Below, piece by piece: positions 42,337 to 50,749 of a DNA stretch of 64,000 nt. The stretch's first letter is position 1; each line of letters begins with the position of its first letter. The stretch comes from Lachnospiraceae bacterium UBA935 (GTDB taxonomy: Bacteria > Bacillota > Clostridia > Lachnospirales > Lachnospiraceae). The stretch is taken from assembly GCA_002293525.1 (NCBI GenBank), contig DBDJ01000018.1, positions 62,532 through 126,531 on the forward strand, in the 5' to 3' direction. Both the position numbers and the translations under genes were made by a program. The notes under the pieces were generated by a model. It did not search any database. It had not been told where the DNA came from and saw only the letters and a program-made list of their open reading frames with translations.

Positions 42337-43398
42337 ATGAGCAACGACAGATATGTGGCATATGTATCGACTTATACGTCGGGGAGCAATGACAAATGCG
42401 GTATCAAGATATACGACGTGGACATGGAAAACGGCCGGTTCACGGAAAAGGGGCAGGTAGAGATCACCAATTCTTCTTATATAACGATTGCCCATAACCG
42501 TAAATTCCTGTATTCCATCACCGATTCCGGCGTGGAAGCGGTCGAGATCCTGCCGGACGGCAGCCTGAAGCTGATCAACTGTGCTTCGATCAACGGCATG
42601 AGAGGCCGCTACCTTTCGACGGACTATACAGACCGGTTTCTTTTCGTGGCCGGTTACTATGACGGCAAGCTGACGGTCTTAAGGCTCGAGGAAAACGGCG
42701 CGGTGGGAGAAATTACCGAGGAGATCTACCATAGAGGGCTGGGAAGCGTTACCGAACGGAGTTTCCGGCCGCATATCAATTGTACCAAAATGACCCGGGA
42801 TAATCATTATCTTTGCGAAGCGGATCTGGGGATGGACCATGTCAATGTCTATGCACTGGATCATAAGACCGGCAAGCTTAAGATGGCCGATATCATCAGA
42901 AGCGAACAGGAATCGGCACCAAGGCATCTGAAGTTTTCCAAGGACGGCCGGTTCTTATATATCGTTCATGAGATGAAGAATACTATTGATGTTTATTACT
43001 ATCATGAAATATCGCCAGGGAATCCTGAGTTTGAGAAGATCCAGAGCATCAGCACCCTGAACGACTACCATGCCGGCGGTTCGGCCGCCAGTGCGCTTAA
43101 TGTTTCTGAGGACGGCAATTATCTGTGCAGTTCCAACGCCGGGGATAACAGCGTGATCCTGTATTCCATCGACCACGAAACCGGCATGCTGACCAAGCTG
43201 CTCTGTCTGCCGGTGAGCGGCGATTATCCGAAAGATGCGGCTTTATTTCCCGACAACCGGCATCTGGTCTCATTAAACCATGATACCAACAGCATGACCT
43301 TCTTCAATGTAGGCCTGAAGGAGGGCACTCTGATCATGAACGGGAAGGAAATAAAAGTAGACCGTCCCAACTGTGTTATTTTCCATAAACTGACTTAA
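42337..43398 (+). CDS. Beta-propeller lactonase family protein (6-phosphogluconolactonase-like)
   Basis: A 353-residue cytoplasmic protein of the YbhE/Pgl-type seven-bladed beta-propeller family (YVSTYTSG start; repeated blades with APRHLKFSKDGRFLYIVHE and HAGGSAASALNVSEDGNYLCSSNAG). Members hydrolyse 6-phosphogluconolactone or related lactones, but many Firmicutes members have no tested activity. ATG 42337 follows a strong AGGAGG; an in-frame ATG at 42295 is less likely. Its 3' end overlaps the 3' end of aroC on the other strand by 23 bases. Confidence 0.85.
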   Translation: MSNDRYVAYVSTYTSGSNDKCGIKIYDVDMENGRFTEKGQVEITNSSYITIAHNRKFLYSITDSGVEAVEILPDGSLKLINCASINGMRGRYLSTDYTDRFLFVAGYYDGKLTVLRLEENGAVGEITEEIYHRGLGSVTERSFRPHINCTKMTRDNHYLCEADLGMDHVNVYALDHKTGKLKMADIIRSEQESAPRHLKFSKDGRFLYIVHEMKNTIDVYYYHEISPGNPEFEKIQSISTLNDYHAGGSAASALNVSEDGNYLCSSNAGDNSVILYSIDHETGMLTKLLCLPVSGDYPKDAALFPDNRHLVSLNHDTNSMTFFNVGLKEGTLIMNGKEIKVDRPNCVIFHKLT

Positions 43399-44476
43399 GA
43401 CATGACAGTCTGGATCCCATATTGACCATCATGGCATCCAATAACGTGATGGCAGCCATAGCTTCGATCACGACCACGGCGCGGGGAACGATGACGGGGT
43501 CATGGCGGCCTTTGATAGAAATGGAGACATCCTCTCCATTTTTATTTATGGTCTGCTGCAGCGACGCAATAGAAGGCGTGGGCTTGATGTGAGCCCGCAG
43601 AAAAATATCCGCACCGTCACTGATGCCGCCTAAGATGCCGCCGGCATGGTTTGTCCGCTTCAGGACGGTACCGTTTTCACTGAAAAAGGCATCATTATTC
43701 TGAGAGCCCACCGCAGCCGAAGCAGCGGTTCCGTCGCCGATCTCAACGGCTTTGACCGTGCCGACCGACATGACGGCGCCTGCCAGTGCCGCATCCAGCT
43801 TGTGAAAGACCGGATCGCCGATTCCCGCCGGGACACCGGTGATCCGGCAGGCGACAACGCCGCCGGCGGAGTCCGACTTGTGCATGCATTCTTCCAGGAA
43901 AGCCAAGGCCCGGGCATCGGCTTCGGGATCCGGCATGGCCGTGGCAGACGCGTAGATATTTTCTGCCTGAAAGCGTTCCGGGTCGATCGACACAGGGCCG
44001 ATGGACTGGGTGTAGGCCGTCACCTGGATGCCGAGTTCTTTGAGGATCTTGGCGGCAACTGCGCCGGCGGCAACCCGTCCTAAGGTTTCCCGTCCGGAGG
44101 AACGCCCGCCGCCGCGGTAATCGCGAATCCCGTATTTGGCATCATAGGTATAATCAGCGTGGCCCGGCCGGTAACAGAAAGCGATTTCGTCATAGTCTTT
44201 GGAACGTTCCGAGGTGTTACGCACCATGACAGCGATAGGGGAGCCGGTAGTCAGGCCGTTAAAAATGCCCGACAGGATTTCGGCTTCGTCAGCCTCATTC
44301 CGGGGTGTCGCAATCGCCGTCCGGCCCGGCCGGCGGCGGTTCAGATAGGTCTGGATGTCCGCTTCACAGAGCGCAAGCCCGGCCGGACAGCCGTCAATGA
44401 CAACGCCGAGTGCCGGCCCGTGGGATTCTCCCCATGTGGTGACTGTAAATAATTTTCCTGTCGTAGAACCTGCCAT
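43376..44476 (-). CDS. aroC: Chorismate synthase
   Basis: A 366-residue enzyme that makes chorismate from EPSP with reduced FMN. It shows all three family signatures: GESHGPALGVVIDGCPAG near the N-terminus, the RGGGRSSGRETLGRVAAGAVA region (residues 117-140), and the C-terminal R-H-D-P-V-I/V-P-R motif (RHDPVIVPRAVVVIEAM). Ribosome site AAAGGAG precedes ATG 44476. It is monocistronic here and converges on the lactonase gene with overlapping 3' ends. Confidence 0.97.
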   Translation of the reverse strand: MAGSTTGKLFTVTTWGESHGPALGVVIDGCPAGLALCEADIQTYLNRRRPGRTAIATPRNEADEAEILSGIFNGLTTGSPIAVMVRNTSERSKDYDEIAFCYRPGHADYTYDAKYGIRDYRGGGRSSGRETLGRVAAGAVAAKILKELGIQVTAYTQSIGPVSIDPERFQAENIYASATAMPDPEADARALAFLEECMHKSDSAGGVVACRITGVPAGIGDPVFHKLDAALAGAVMSVGTVKAVEIGDGTAASAAVGSQNNDAFFSENGTVLKRTNHAGGILGGISDGADIFLRAHIKPTPSIASLQQTINKNGEDVSISIKGRHDPVIVPRAVVVIEAMAAITLLDAMMVNMGSRLSCLKSVYGK

Positions 44477-44630
44477 ATTATCTCCTTTTTCAAATTATCC
44501 ATGTGTTATTCTTGAAAAGCCCAGCTGCTTAGTAAGCTGAACGACCGGTTTGGCGGCAATGCCCGCTTCGTTTTCATATTACCCTACTTGTAAAAAAACT
44601 GCAAGATAATAAGCAAGATAGTAAGAAGTA

Positions 44631-44733
44631 GAATTATTATTGCTGTAAGCTGTTTTCGCTGAAATTAAGGCCATTTACCGGTTCGTTATCCACCACTCCG
44701 CCAGCCAGAAGAGATGATTTTCATTTTTCTGGC
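44631..44733. repeat. Partial copy of the 37495-37591 element followed by a hairpin
   Basis: Bases 44642-44684 match 37506-37548 with one mismatch, and the left end GAATTATTATTGCTGT resembles the terminal repeat; the right terminal repeat is missing. GCCAGAA (44704-44710) and TTCTGGC (44727-44733) form a hairpin next to it. The rest of the 44477-44955 gap contains the promoter of the next gene and no coding sequence that I can support. Confidence 0.75.
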
Positions 44734-44890
44734 CAAAGGGCGAAATAAACTGGCTTATTTCAATGACCGCCTAAGCAGCGTTCTTTAGCACCCGAAAACA
44801 GTCAACTGGTCAGGCGTTACTGTTCCTATGCAGTTATGCACAGTCCAGAAATTGTAACATAAATTATACCAAAGAATTGCAAAAATATAG

Positions 44891-44918
44891 TGTACAATTA
44901 AAGCATTTGTGGTATGAT
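44891..44918 (+). promoter_or_regulatory. Extended -10 promoter for the VanY-like gene
   Basis: TGTACA (44891-44896), 16 bases and TATGAT (44913-44918) preceded by TGG give an extended -10 promoter. The ATG at 44914 lies inside the -10 box, so translation must begin downstream, at 44956. Confidence 0.6.
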
Positions 44919-44955
44919 ATATTTTAGAAAAATCAGTGTATGTGGGAATGGGCGG

Positions 44956-46041
44956 ATGAAAAAGTCATTTAAAGAAAAGGTCATTTTATACTATCGGAAA
45001 ACCATAGAAAATAAGAGCTGGCTCCGCGTTCCTGCTTTTGTTGTTTTGTCAGTTGTTTTATTTGGTCATCATTCCCTGGCAAAAATTTTTGGTGCCTGGA
45101 AAAAATATGCTTTTACGGCATTTTTATTGCTGATGTTTCTTACCGGGAGCAGTTTCACGTATCCGGTTTTCGGCGAAAGGGATGGTTTTATATCGCCGGA
45201 AGCCGAACAGGAGGCCATAGCGGTCGAAGAGTCTACGATCAGGCTGGCCGAAGAAGAAGAAGTTTTGCCGGAGGAGATAGAGCTCCTGGACGACGCTGAC
45301 GTTCTGGAAGGCTATGAAGATGCTGAACTTCATGGGGTGGAAGAGCTGGATAAATATTCATTGGAAGACATCCTGGAAGGGGAGGACATCCTGGAAGGAG
45401 AGGACATCTCGGAAGAAAGCCGGCTTGAGGAAGCAGCGGCTGTCCCGGAAAGCGGGGAAACCGTTAGCTTTTCGGCAGATGACTGGCGCTTGATCCTAAT
45501 TAATAAGCAGCACCCGATTCCGGAGGATTATTCCTTTAACCTAGGTACGATCAAGGGCAGCATGCAGTGTGATGAAAGGATAATCGGCGATTTGCTGCAG
45601 ATGCTCCAGGCGGCTCAGGATGACAGTGTTTCGCTGGTGATCTGTTCGCCCTATCGTGACCTGTCCCGGCAGGAGGTTCTTTTTAACCGTAAGATCGAGG
45701 CCTATATGAGAAAGGGCATGTCTTATCTGGAGGCCTATAAACTGTCGTCGCAGTCGGTTACGGTTCCCGGCGCAAGCGAACATCAGATCGGTCTGGCTAT
45801 TGATATTATTTCTGATGATTATTCCACATTGGATGCCGGTTTTGCGGAGACAGAAGCCGGAAAATGGCTGAATGAGCACAGCAGTGAATATGGCTTTATT
45901 CTTCGCTATCCGCAGGGCAAGGAATATATTACCGGAATAGAGTTTGAACCTTGGCATTTCCGCTATGTGGGAAAAGAAGCTGCGGCTATCATTGCCGAGC
46001 AAGAGATTACCTTGGAAGAATTTGTTGACGAGAATCTTTGA
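44956..46041 (+). CDS. D-alanyl-D-alanine carboxypeptidase, VanY type
   Basis: A 361-residue membrane-anchored protein: cytoplasmic basic N-terminus, a membrane segment near residues 50-72 (YAFTAFLLLMFLTGSSFTY), a long acidic linker with a repeated EGEDILEGEDI unit, then an LAS-family peptidase domain (about 180-350). The zinc/catalytic motifs are SEHQIGLAIDI (SxHxxGxAxD) and EPWHFRYVG. It trims the terminal D-alanine from peptidoglycan stem peptides outside the cell. The start was chosen because the frame's first ATG (44914) is within the promoter. Confidence 0.9.
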   Translation: MKKSFKEKVILYYRKTIENKSWLRVPAFVVLSVVLFGHHSLAKIFGAWKKYAFTAFLLLMFLTGSSFTYPVFGERDGFISPEAEQEAIAVEESTIRLAEEEEVLPEEIELLDDADVLEGYEDAELHGVEELDKYSLEDILEGEDILEGEDISEESRLEEAAAVPESGETVSFSADDWRLILINKQHPIPEDYSFNLGTIKGSMQCDERIIGDLLQMLQAAQDDSVSLVICSPYRDLSRQEVLFNRKIEAYMRKGMSYLEAYKLSSQSVTVPGASEHQIGLAIDIISDDYSTLDAGFAETEAGKWLNEHSSEYGFILRYPQGKEYITGIEFEPWHFRYVGKEAAAIIAEQEITLEEFVDENL

Positions 46042-46120
46042 CTGAATAAGTCGATGCATTATATTACATAGCAGTATATAACATAGCCTTACATTACATA
46101 GCCCATCAAGTCGGTTATTT

Positions 46121-46145
46121 ACAGTTCAGCCAACGGCTGAACTGT
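46121..46145 (+). other. Perfect hairpin before tgt
   Basis: ACAGTTCAGCC, AAC, GGCTGAACTGT form an 11-base perfect stem 25 bases before the tgt start codon. There is no T-run after it. It may end the carboxypeptidase transcript or structure the tgt leader; it does not resemble a preQ1 riboswitch. Confidence 0.55.
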
Positions 46146-46169
46146 TGTCAGTAAAGGAGCGAAAAACGG

Positions 46170-47294
46170 ATGTACCGGATATTGAAGCAGGAAGGAAGGG
46201 CAAAAAGAGGAGAGTTTACAACACCGCATGGTGTCATCCAGACCCCGGTATTCATGAATGTCGGAACCGCTGCCGCTATCAAAGGTGCCGTTTCTACGGC
46301 CGACCTAGAAATGATCAAGACCCAAGTGCAATTATCCAACACCTATCATCTTCATGTGCGTCCCGGCGACGAGGTCATCCGCAAATTAGGCGGAATCCAC
46401 CGTTTTATGTCGTGGGAGAGGCCGATCTTAACCGATTCTGGCGGTTTTCAGGTGTTTTCCCTGGCATCTTTACGGAAGATCAAGGAAGAGGGAGTTACCT
46501 TTCAGTCTCATGTGGACGGACGGAGGATCTTCATGGGTCCGGAAGAAAGCATGCGGATTCAGTCGAACCTGGCTTCAACCATAGCCATGGCATTTGACGA
46601 GTGCCCTTCCAGCAAAGCCGAACGGAGCTATGTGGAAGCGTCGGTGATGCGGACAACGAGATGGCTGGAACGGTGCATGGCCGAGATGAAGCGCCTGAAC
46701 CAAGCGGAGGCTACAATCAATAGGCAGCAGATGCTGTTTGGCATCAATCAAGGGGCAATATATGCGGATATCCGCCGGGAACATGCCAAAAGGATTGCCG
46801 AGCTGGATCTGGACGGTTATGCGATGGGCGGTCTTGCTGTCGGCGAAAGCCATCAGGAAATGTATTACATATTGGAAGAAACGGTGCCTTTTTTACCGGC
46901 GGACAAGCCTACTTATCTGATGGGAGTCGGCACGCCGGCCAATATTCTGGAAGGAATTGAGCGCGGGGTGGATTTTTTTGACTGTGTTTACCCAACGCGT
47001 AACGGTAGACATGGGCACCTGTATACCAATTACGGAAAGCTGAATTTGTTTAATGCCAAATACGAGTTGGATGACCGTCCCGTTGAGGCAGGCTGTGGCT
47101 GCCCGGTCTGCAGGCGGTATTCCCGAGCCTATCTCAGGCATCTGCTGAAGGCTAAGGAAATGCTCGGCATGCGGCTCTGTGTCCTGCATAATCTTTATTT
47201 TTACAATACTATGATGGAGGAAGCCAGGAAAGCCTTGGAAGAAGGCTTGTTTCACGAATACAAGAAAGAAAAACTGGCGAGGATGAACACTTGA
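46170..47294 (+). CDS. tgt: tRNA-guanine transglycosylase
   Basis: A 374-residue enzyme that exchanges guanine-34 for preQ1 in GUN tRNAs. It has the substrate-site motifs NTYHLHVRPG and LTDSGGFQVFSL, the catalytic aspartates in FDCVYPTRNGRHG and AMAFDECPS, and the zinc site C-G-C-P-V-C with the later histidine (HNLYFY). Full length. yajC follows after 66 bases, the classical tgt-yajC order. Confidence 0.98.
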   Translation: MYRILKQEGRAKRGEFTTPHGVIQTPVFMNVGTAAAIKGAVSTADLEMIKTQVQLSNTYHLHVRPGDEVIRKLGGIHRFMSWERPILTDSGGFQVFSLASLRKIKEEGVTFQSHVDGRRIFMGPEESMRIQSNLASTIAMAFDECPSSKAERSYVEASVMRTTRWLERCMAEMKRLNQAEATINRQQMLFGINQGAIYADIRREHAKRIAELDLDGYAMGGLAVGESHQEMYYILEETVPFLPADKPTYLMGVGTPANILEGIERGVDFFDCVYPTRNGRHGHLYTNYGKLNLFNAKYELDDRPVEAGCGCPVCRRYSRAYLRHLLKAKEMLGMRLCVLHNLYFYNTMMEEARKALEEGLFHEYKKEKLARMNT

Positions 47295-47360
47295 ATATAT
47301 TTTAGGCTTGTTTTTACAGACATTTTTGTGTATTATGGTTTAGAGACAGGAGGAGTTGAG

Positions 47361-47681
47361 ATGAATATTTTATTAACAGCCACAGCAGACGCGACGGCAA
47401 CCGGTAATCCTTTGATATTGATGGTTTTTTATGTGGTTTTTATTTTTGGTTTTGTATATTTGATTATTCTGCGTCCACAGAAAAAAGAGCGCAAGAAAAT
47501 GGCGGCCATGCTGTCGTCGCTGGAAATAGGCGACAGTGTCCTGACTAATAGCGGTTTTTACGGAACGATAATTGACATTACGGATGATACGGTGATTATC
47601 GAATTCGGCAATAATAAGAATTGCCGTATTCCGATGCAGAAAGCAGCGATTTCCCAGATAGAGAAACCTGATGCAGAATAA
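47361..47681 (+). CDS. yajC: Preprotein translocase accessory subunit YajC
   Basis: A 106-residue protein with one N-terminal membrane segment (ILMVFYVVFIFGFVYLIILRPQ, near 20-41) and the YajC hallmark RPQKKERKKM followed by LEIGDSVLTNSGFYGTI. It associates with the Sec translocon. The start is ATG 47361 after AGGAGG. No secDF follows; instead there is a terminator. Confidence 0.95.
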   Translation: MNILLTATADATATGNPLILMVFYVVFIFGFVYLIILRPQKKERKKMAAMLSSLEIGDSVLTNSGFYGTIIDITDDTVIIEFGNNKNCRIPMQKAAISQIEKPDAE

Positions 47682-47723
47682 TGACTCAAAGTCTTTCCTA
47701 TTGAGTTAAGCGCAGGTTTGCGT

Positions 47724-47765
47724 AAAGGCGCCAGAAGCGCAAAAGGCGCCAGAAGCGCCTTTTAT
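47724..47765 (+). terminator. Terminator after tgt-yajC, with duplicated stem unit
   Basis: AAAGGCG...CGCCTTT (47742-47762) forms a GC-rich hairpin ending in TTTTATT, a rho-independent terminator. The unit AAAGGCGCCAGAAGCGC occurs twice in tandem (47724-47740 and 47742-47758, 18-base period), so two alternative stems can form. Confidence 0.85.
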
Positions 47766-47803
47766 TGAAGTGGGAAGGCAGACAGGGAAAAGGAAGTAAG
47801 GAT

Positions 47804-48898
47804 ATGGAATTACGGATAGCATGCATTCCCGGCGACGGTATCGGGCCGGAGATCATTGCCGAAGCCAGAAAGGTTCTGGATAAGACGGCAGATATTTATG
47901 GGCATAAGATTCATTATACTGATGTTCTGTTGGGCGGGGCTTCAATCGACGTCCATGGTGTACCTCTGACGGAAGAGGCCATACATACGATCAGACAGTC
48001 CGCGGCGGTGCTGATGGGTTCCATCGGCGGGGATGCTGCGGTTTCACCTTGGTACCGTCTGGCTCCTCAGCTAAGACCGGAGGCCGGGCTGCTGGCTCTC
48101 AGGAAAGCCCTTGATCTGTTTGCCAACCTGCGTCCGGCAATCCTGTATGAAGAACTGGCTGATGCCTGCCCGCTGAAAGAAAACATTATCGGCGGCGGTT
48201 TTGATATCATGATCATAAGGGAGCTTACCGGCGGCCTTTATTTCGGGGAAAGAAAAACCGAGACCGAAAACGGGGTACGCAAGGCTCTGGATACGCTGGT
48301 TTATGATGAAAAAGAAATCAGGCGGGTTGCCGTCAAGGCGTTTGACATCGCCATGAAACGGCGGCGCAAAGTGACCAGCGTGGATAAGGCAAATGTACTG
48401 GACTCTTCCCGGCTCTGGAGAGCGGTAACGGAAGAAGTGGCTAAGGATTACCCCGAGGTGGTTCTGGAACATATGCTGGTAGATAACTGTGCCATGCAGC
48501 TGGTGAGGAATCCGGCTCAGTTTGATGTGATCCTGACCGAGAACATGTTCGGTGACATCTTGTCCGATGAGGCCAGTATGGTGACCGGTTCGATCGGTAT
48601 GCTGGCATCGGCTTCTCTTAATGATTCCCGGTTCGGCCTGTACGAACCCAGTCATGGATCGGCTCCGGATATTGCCGGCCAAGACATCGCCAATCCGATT
48701 GCCACCGTGCTTTCGGCCGCTATGATGCTGCGGTATTCATTTGATCTGGATCGCGAGGCGGATTCGATAGAGGATGCGGTTAAAACAGTGCTGAAAGACG
48801 GGTTCCGCACCGGAGACATCATATCTGCAGATAAGACACAGGTAGGCTGTTCCCGAATGGGGGATTTGCTGGCGGAAAGAATAGCATGCAAAATATAA
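47804..48898 (+). CDS. leuB: 3-isopropylmalate dehydrogenase
   Basis: A 364-residue NAD-dependent enzyme of leucine synthesis. It has the N-terminal IACIPGDGIGPEII, substrate arginines in LFANLRPA and the FGERKT block. The catalytic lysine region reads VDKANVLDSSRLWR and the metal-site aspartates lie in FGDILSDEASM. The C-terminal EPSHGSAPDIAGQDIANP is the family NAD motif. The start is ATG 47804 after GGAAGTAAGG. leuA, leuC and leuD are not in the window; ilvD and ilvB follow, giving a branched-chain amino-acid cluster. Confidence 0.96.
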   Translation: MELRIACIPGDGIGPEIIAEARKVLDKTADIYGHKIHYTDVLLGGASIDVHGVPLTEEAIHTIRQSAAVLMGSIGGDAAVSPWYRLAPQLRPEAGLLALRKALDLFANLRPAILYEELADACPLKENIIGGGFDIMIIRELTGGLYFGERKTETENGVRKALDTLVYDEKEIRRVAVKAFDIAMKRRRKVTSVDKANVLDSSRLWRAVTEEVAKDYPEVVLEHMLVDNCAMQLVRNPAQFDVILTENMFGDILSDEASMVTGSIGMLASASLNDSRFGLYEPSHGSAPDIAGQDIANPIATVLSAAMMLRYSFDLDREADSIEDAVKTVLKDGFRTGDIISADKTQVGCSRMGDLLAERIACKI

Positions 48899-48970
48899 CA
48901 ATTTTAGGTATACACTGACGCGTCCGTGTTTCCTTAAGAATAGATGCTTCCTAAGTAAAGGAGAAATATC

Positions 48971-50635
48971 ATGAAAAGTGATTCAATAAAAACCGGAACC
49001 CAGCAGGCGCCCCACCGCAGCCTGCTCAATGCGCTCGGTTATACGGAAGAAGAGCAGAAGCGTCCCTTGATCGGGATCGTGAATTCCTATAACGAAATTG
49101 TTCCCGGCCATATGAACCTGGACAAGATCACGGAAGCCGTCAAGCTGGGCGTTGCCATGGCGGGCGGCACGCCGGTGGTATTTCCGGCGATTGCGGTCTG
49201 TGACGGCATAGCCATGGGCCACATCGGGATGAAATACTCCTTGGCGACTCGGGAAATCATCGCCGACTCAACCGAGTGCATGGCTCAGGCCCACGGCTTT
49301 GACGGCCTGGTGTGTATCCCCAATTGTGATAAAAACGTCCCTGGCCTTTTGATGGCAGCTGCCAGGGTCAATATTCCGACTATTTTTGTGTCCGGGGGGC
49401 CGATGCTGGCCGGACTGGTAAAAGGAGAAAAGAAAAGTCTTTCCGCCATGTTTGAGGCAGTCGGCAGCGTGGCAGCCGGTACCATGAGCGAGGAAGACCT
49501 GACTGAGATGGAAGAAAAAACCTGTCCTACCTGCGGTTCCTGTTCCGGTATGTACACGGCAAATTCCATGAACTGCCTGACCGAAGCCCTCGGCATGGGC
49601 TTGCGTGGCAACGGCACGATACCGGCGGTTTATTCGGAACGCATCCGACTGGCCAAACACGCCGGCATGAAGATCATGGAACTGGTGGAACGGAATATCA
49701 AACCCCGTGATATCATGACGGAAAAAGCCTTTATCAATGCCCTTACCGTCGACATGGCTTTGGGCTGTTCGACGAACTCCATGCTGCATCTTCCGGCGAT
49801 TGCCCATGAAGCCGGCGTGGATCTTAATCTTGACATGGCGAACGAGCTGTCCGGCAAGACACCTAACCTGTGCCATCTGGCACCGGCCGGACCGACATTC
49901 ATAGAAGAGTTAAATGAAGCAGGCGGTGTCTATGCGGTCATGAAAGAACTGACCAAACTAAACCTGCTTGACACCAATCTGATTACTGTCAGCGGCCAGA
50001 CCGTTGGAGAAAACATCCAGGGAGCCTTAAATAAAAACACTGACGTTATCAAAACTGCTGAAGCGCCCTACTCAGTAACGGGCGGCATTGCCGTATTACG
50101 CGGCAATCTGGCACCTGACTGCAGTGTGGTAAAACAGTCGGCGGTAGTTCCTGAGATGATGGTTCATGAGGGGCCGGCCAGGGTATTTGACTGTGAAGAA
50201 GATGCCGTTGCAGCTATTACAGCAGGCCGGATCAAGGCCGGTGATGTCGTAGTGATCCGTTATGAAGGACCGAAAGGCGGCCCCGGCATGCGCGAGATGC
50301 TTAACCCTACTTCCGCGATCGCCGGTATGGGCTTAGGCTCCAGCGTAGCCCTGATTACCGACGGCCGTTTTTCAGGAGCATCGCGGGGCGCTTCGATCGG
50401 CCATGTTTCACCGGAAGCCGCTGCCGGCGGACCGATTGCCCTGATTGAAGAAGGCGATATCATCAATATCGACATACCCGGCAAGAAATTGCAGGTGCGC
50501 CTTTCCGACGAAGAACTTGCCGCACGGAAAGCAATGTGGCAGGCCCGTGAACCGCAAGTGACATCCGGCTATCTGGAAAGGTACCGGAAGATGGTAACCA
50601 GTGCCGCCAGGGGTGCTGTATTGGAAGTGAATTAG
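48971..50635 (+). CDS. ilvD: Dihydroxy-acid dehydratase
   Basis: A 554-residue iron-sulfur enzyme of valine/isoleucine synthesis. The cluster cysteines are visible in CIPNCDKNVPG and in CPTCGSCSGMYTANSMNC. The C-terminus has the substrate motif GRFSGASRGASIGHVSPEAA. Length is typical. Ribosome site AAAGGAGAAA precedes ATG 48971. It is followed by ilvB after 114 bases. Confidence 0.97.
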   Translation: MKSDSIKTGTQQAPHRSLLNALGYTEEEQKRPLIGIVNSYNEIVPGHMNLDKITEAVKLGVAMAGGTPVVFPAIAVCDGIAMGHIGMKYSLATREIIADSTECMAQAHGFDGLVCIPNCDKNVPGLLMAAARVNIPTIFVSGGPMLAGLVKGEKKSLSAMFEAVGSVAAGTMSEEDLTEMEEKTCPTCGSCSGMYTANSMNCLTEALGMGLRGNGTIPAVYSERIRLAKHAGMKIMELVERNIKPRDIMTEKAFINALTVDMALGCSTNSMLHLPAIAHEAGVDLNLDMANELSGKTPNLCHLAPAGPTFIEELNEAGGVYAVMKELTKLNLLDTNLITVSGQTVGENIQGALNKNTDVIKTAEAPYSVTGGIAVLRGNLAPDCSVVKQSAVVPEMMVHEGPARVFDCEEDAVAAITAGRIKAGDVVVIRYEGPKGGPGMREMLNPTSAIAGMGLGSSVALITDGRFSGASRGASIGHVSPEAAAGGPIALIEEGDIINIDIPGKKLQVRLSDEELAARKAMWQAREPQVTSGYLERYRKMVTSAARGAVLEVN

Positions 50636-50749
50636 CAGTAAATCAGCAGAACAAAAGACCAATAAGATATACTTATGACAGAATCAATAGAAGCGAGTAA
50701 GGAAAAGTAATGTTAAATTCCATTTTATTTATACTTTCAGGAGGAAAAA

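Noticed and set aside
46121..46145. A preQ1 riboswitch ahead of tgt
   Set aside because: The perfect 11-base stem lacks the short H-type pseudoknot layout and A-rich tail of preQ1 riboswitches.
48071..49876. Minus-strand frames of about 200 codons opposite leuB and ilvD
   Set aside because: They lie wholly within genes whose catalytic motifs are intact on the plus strand.
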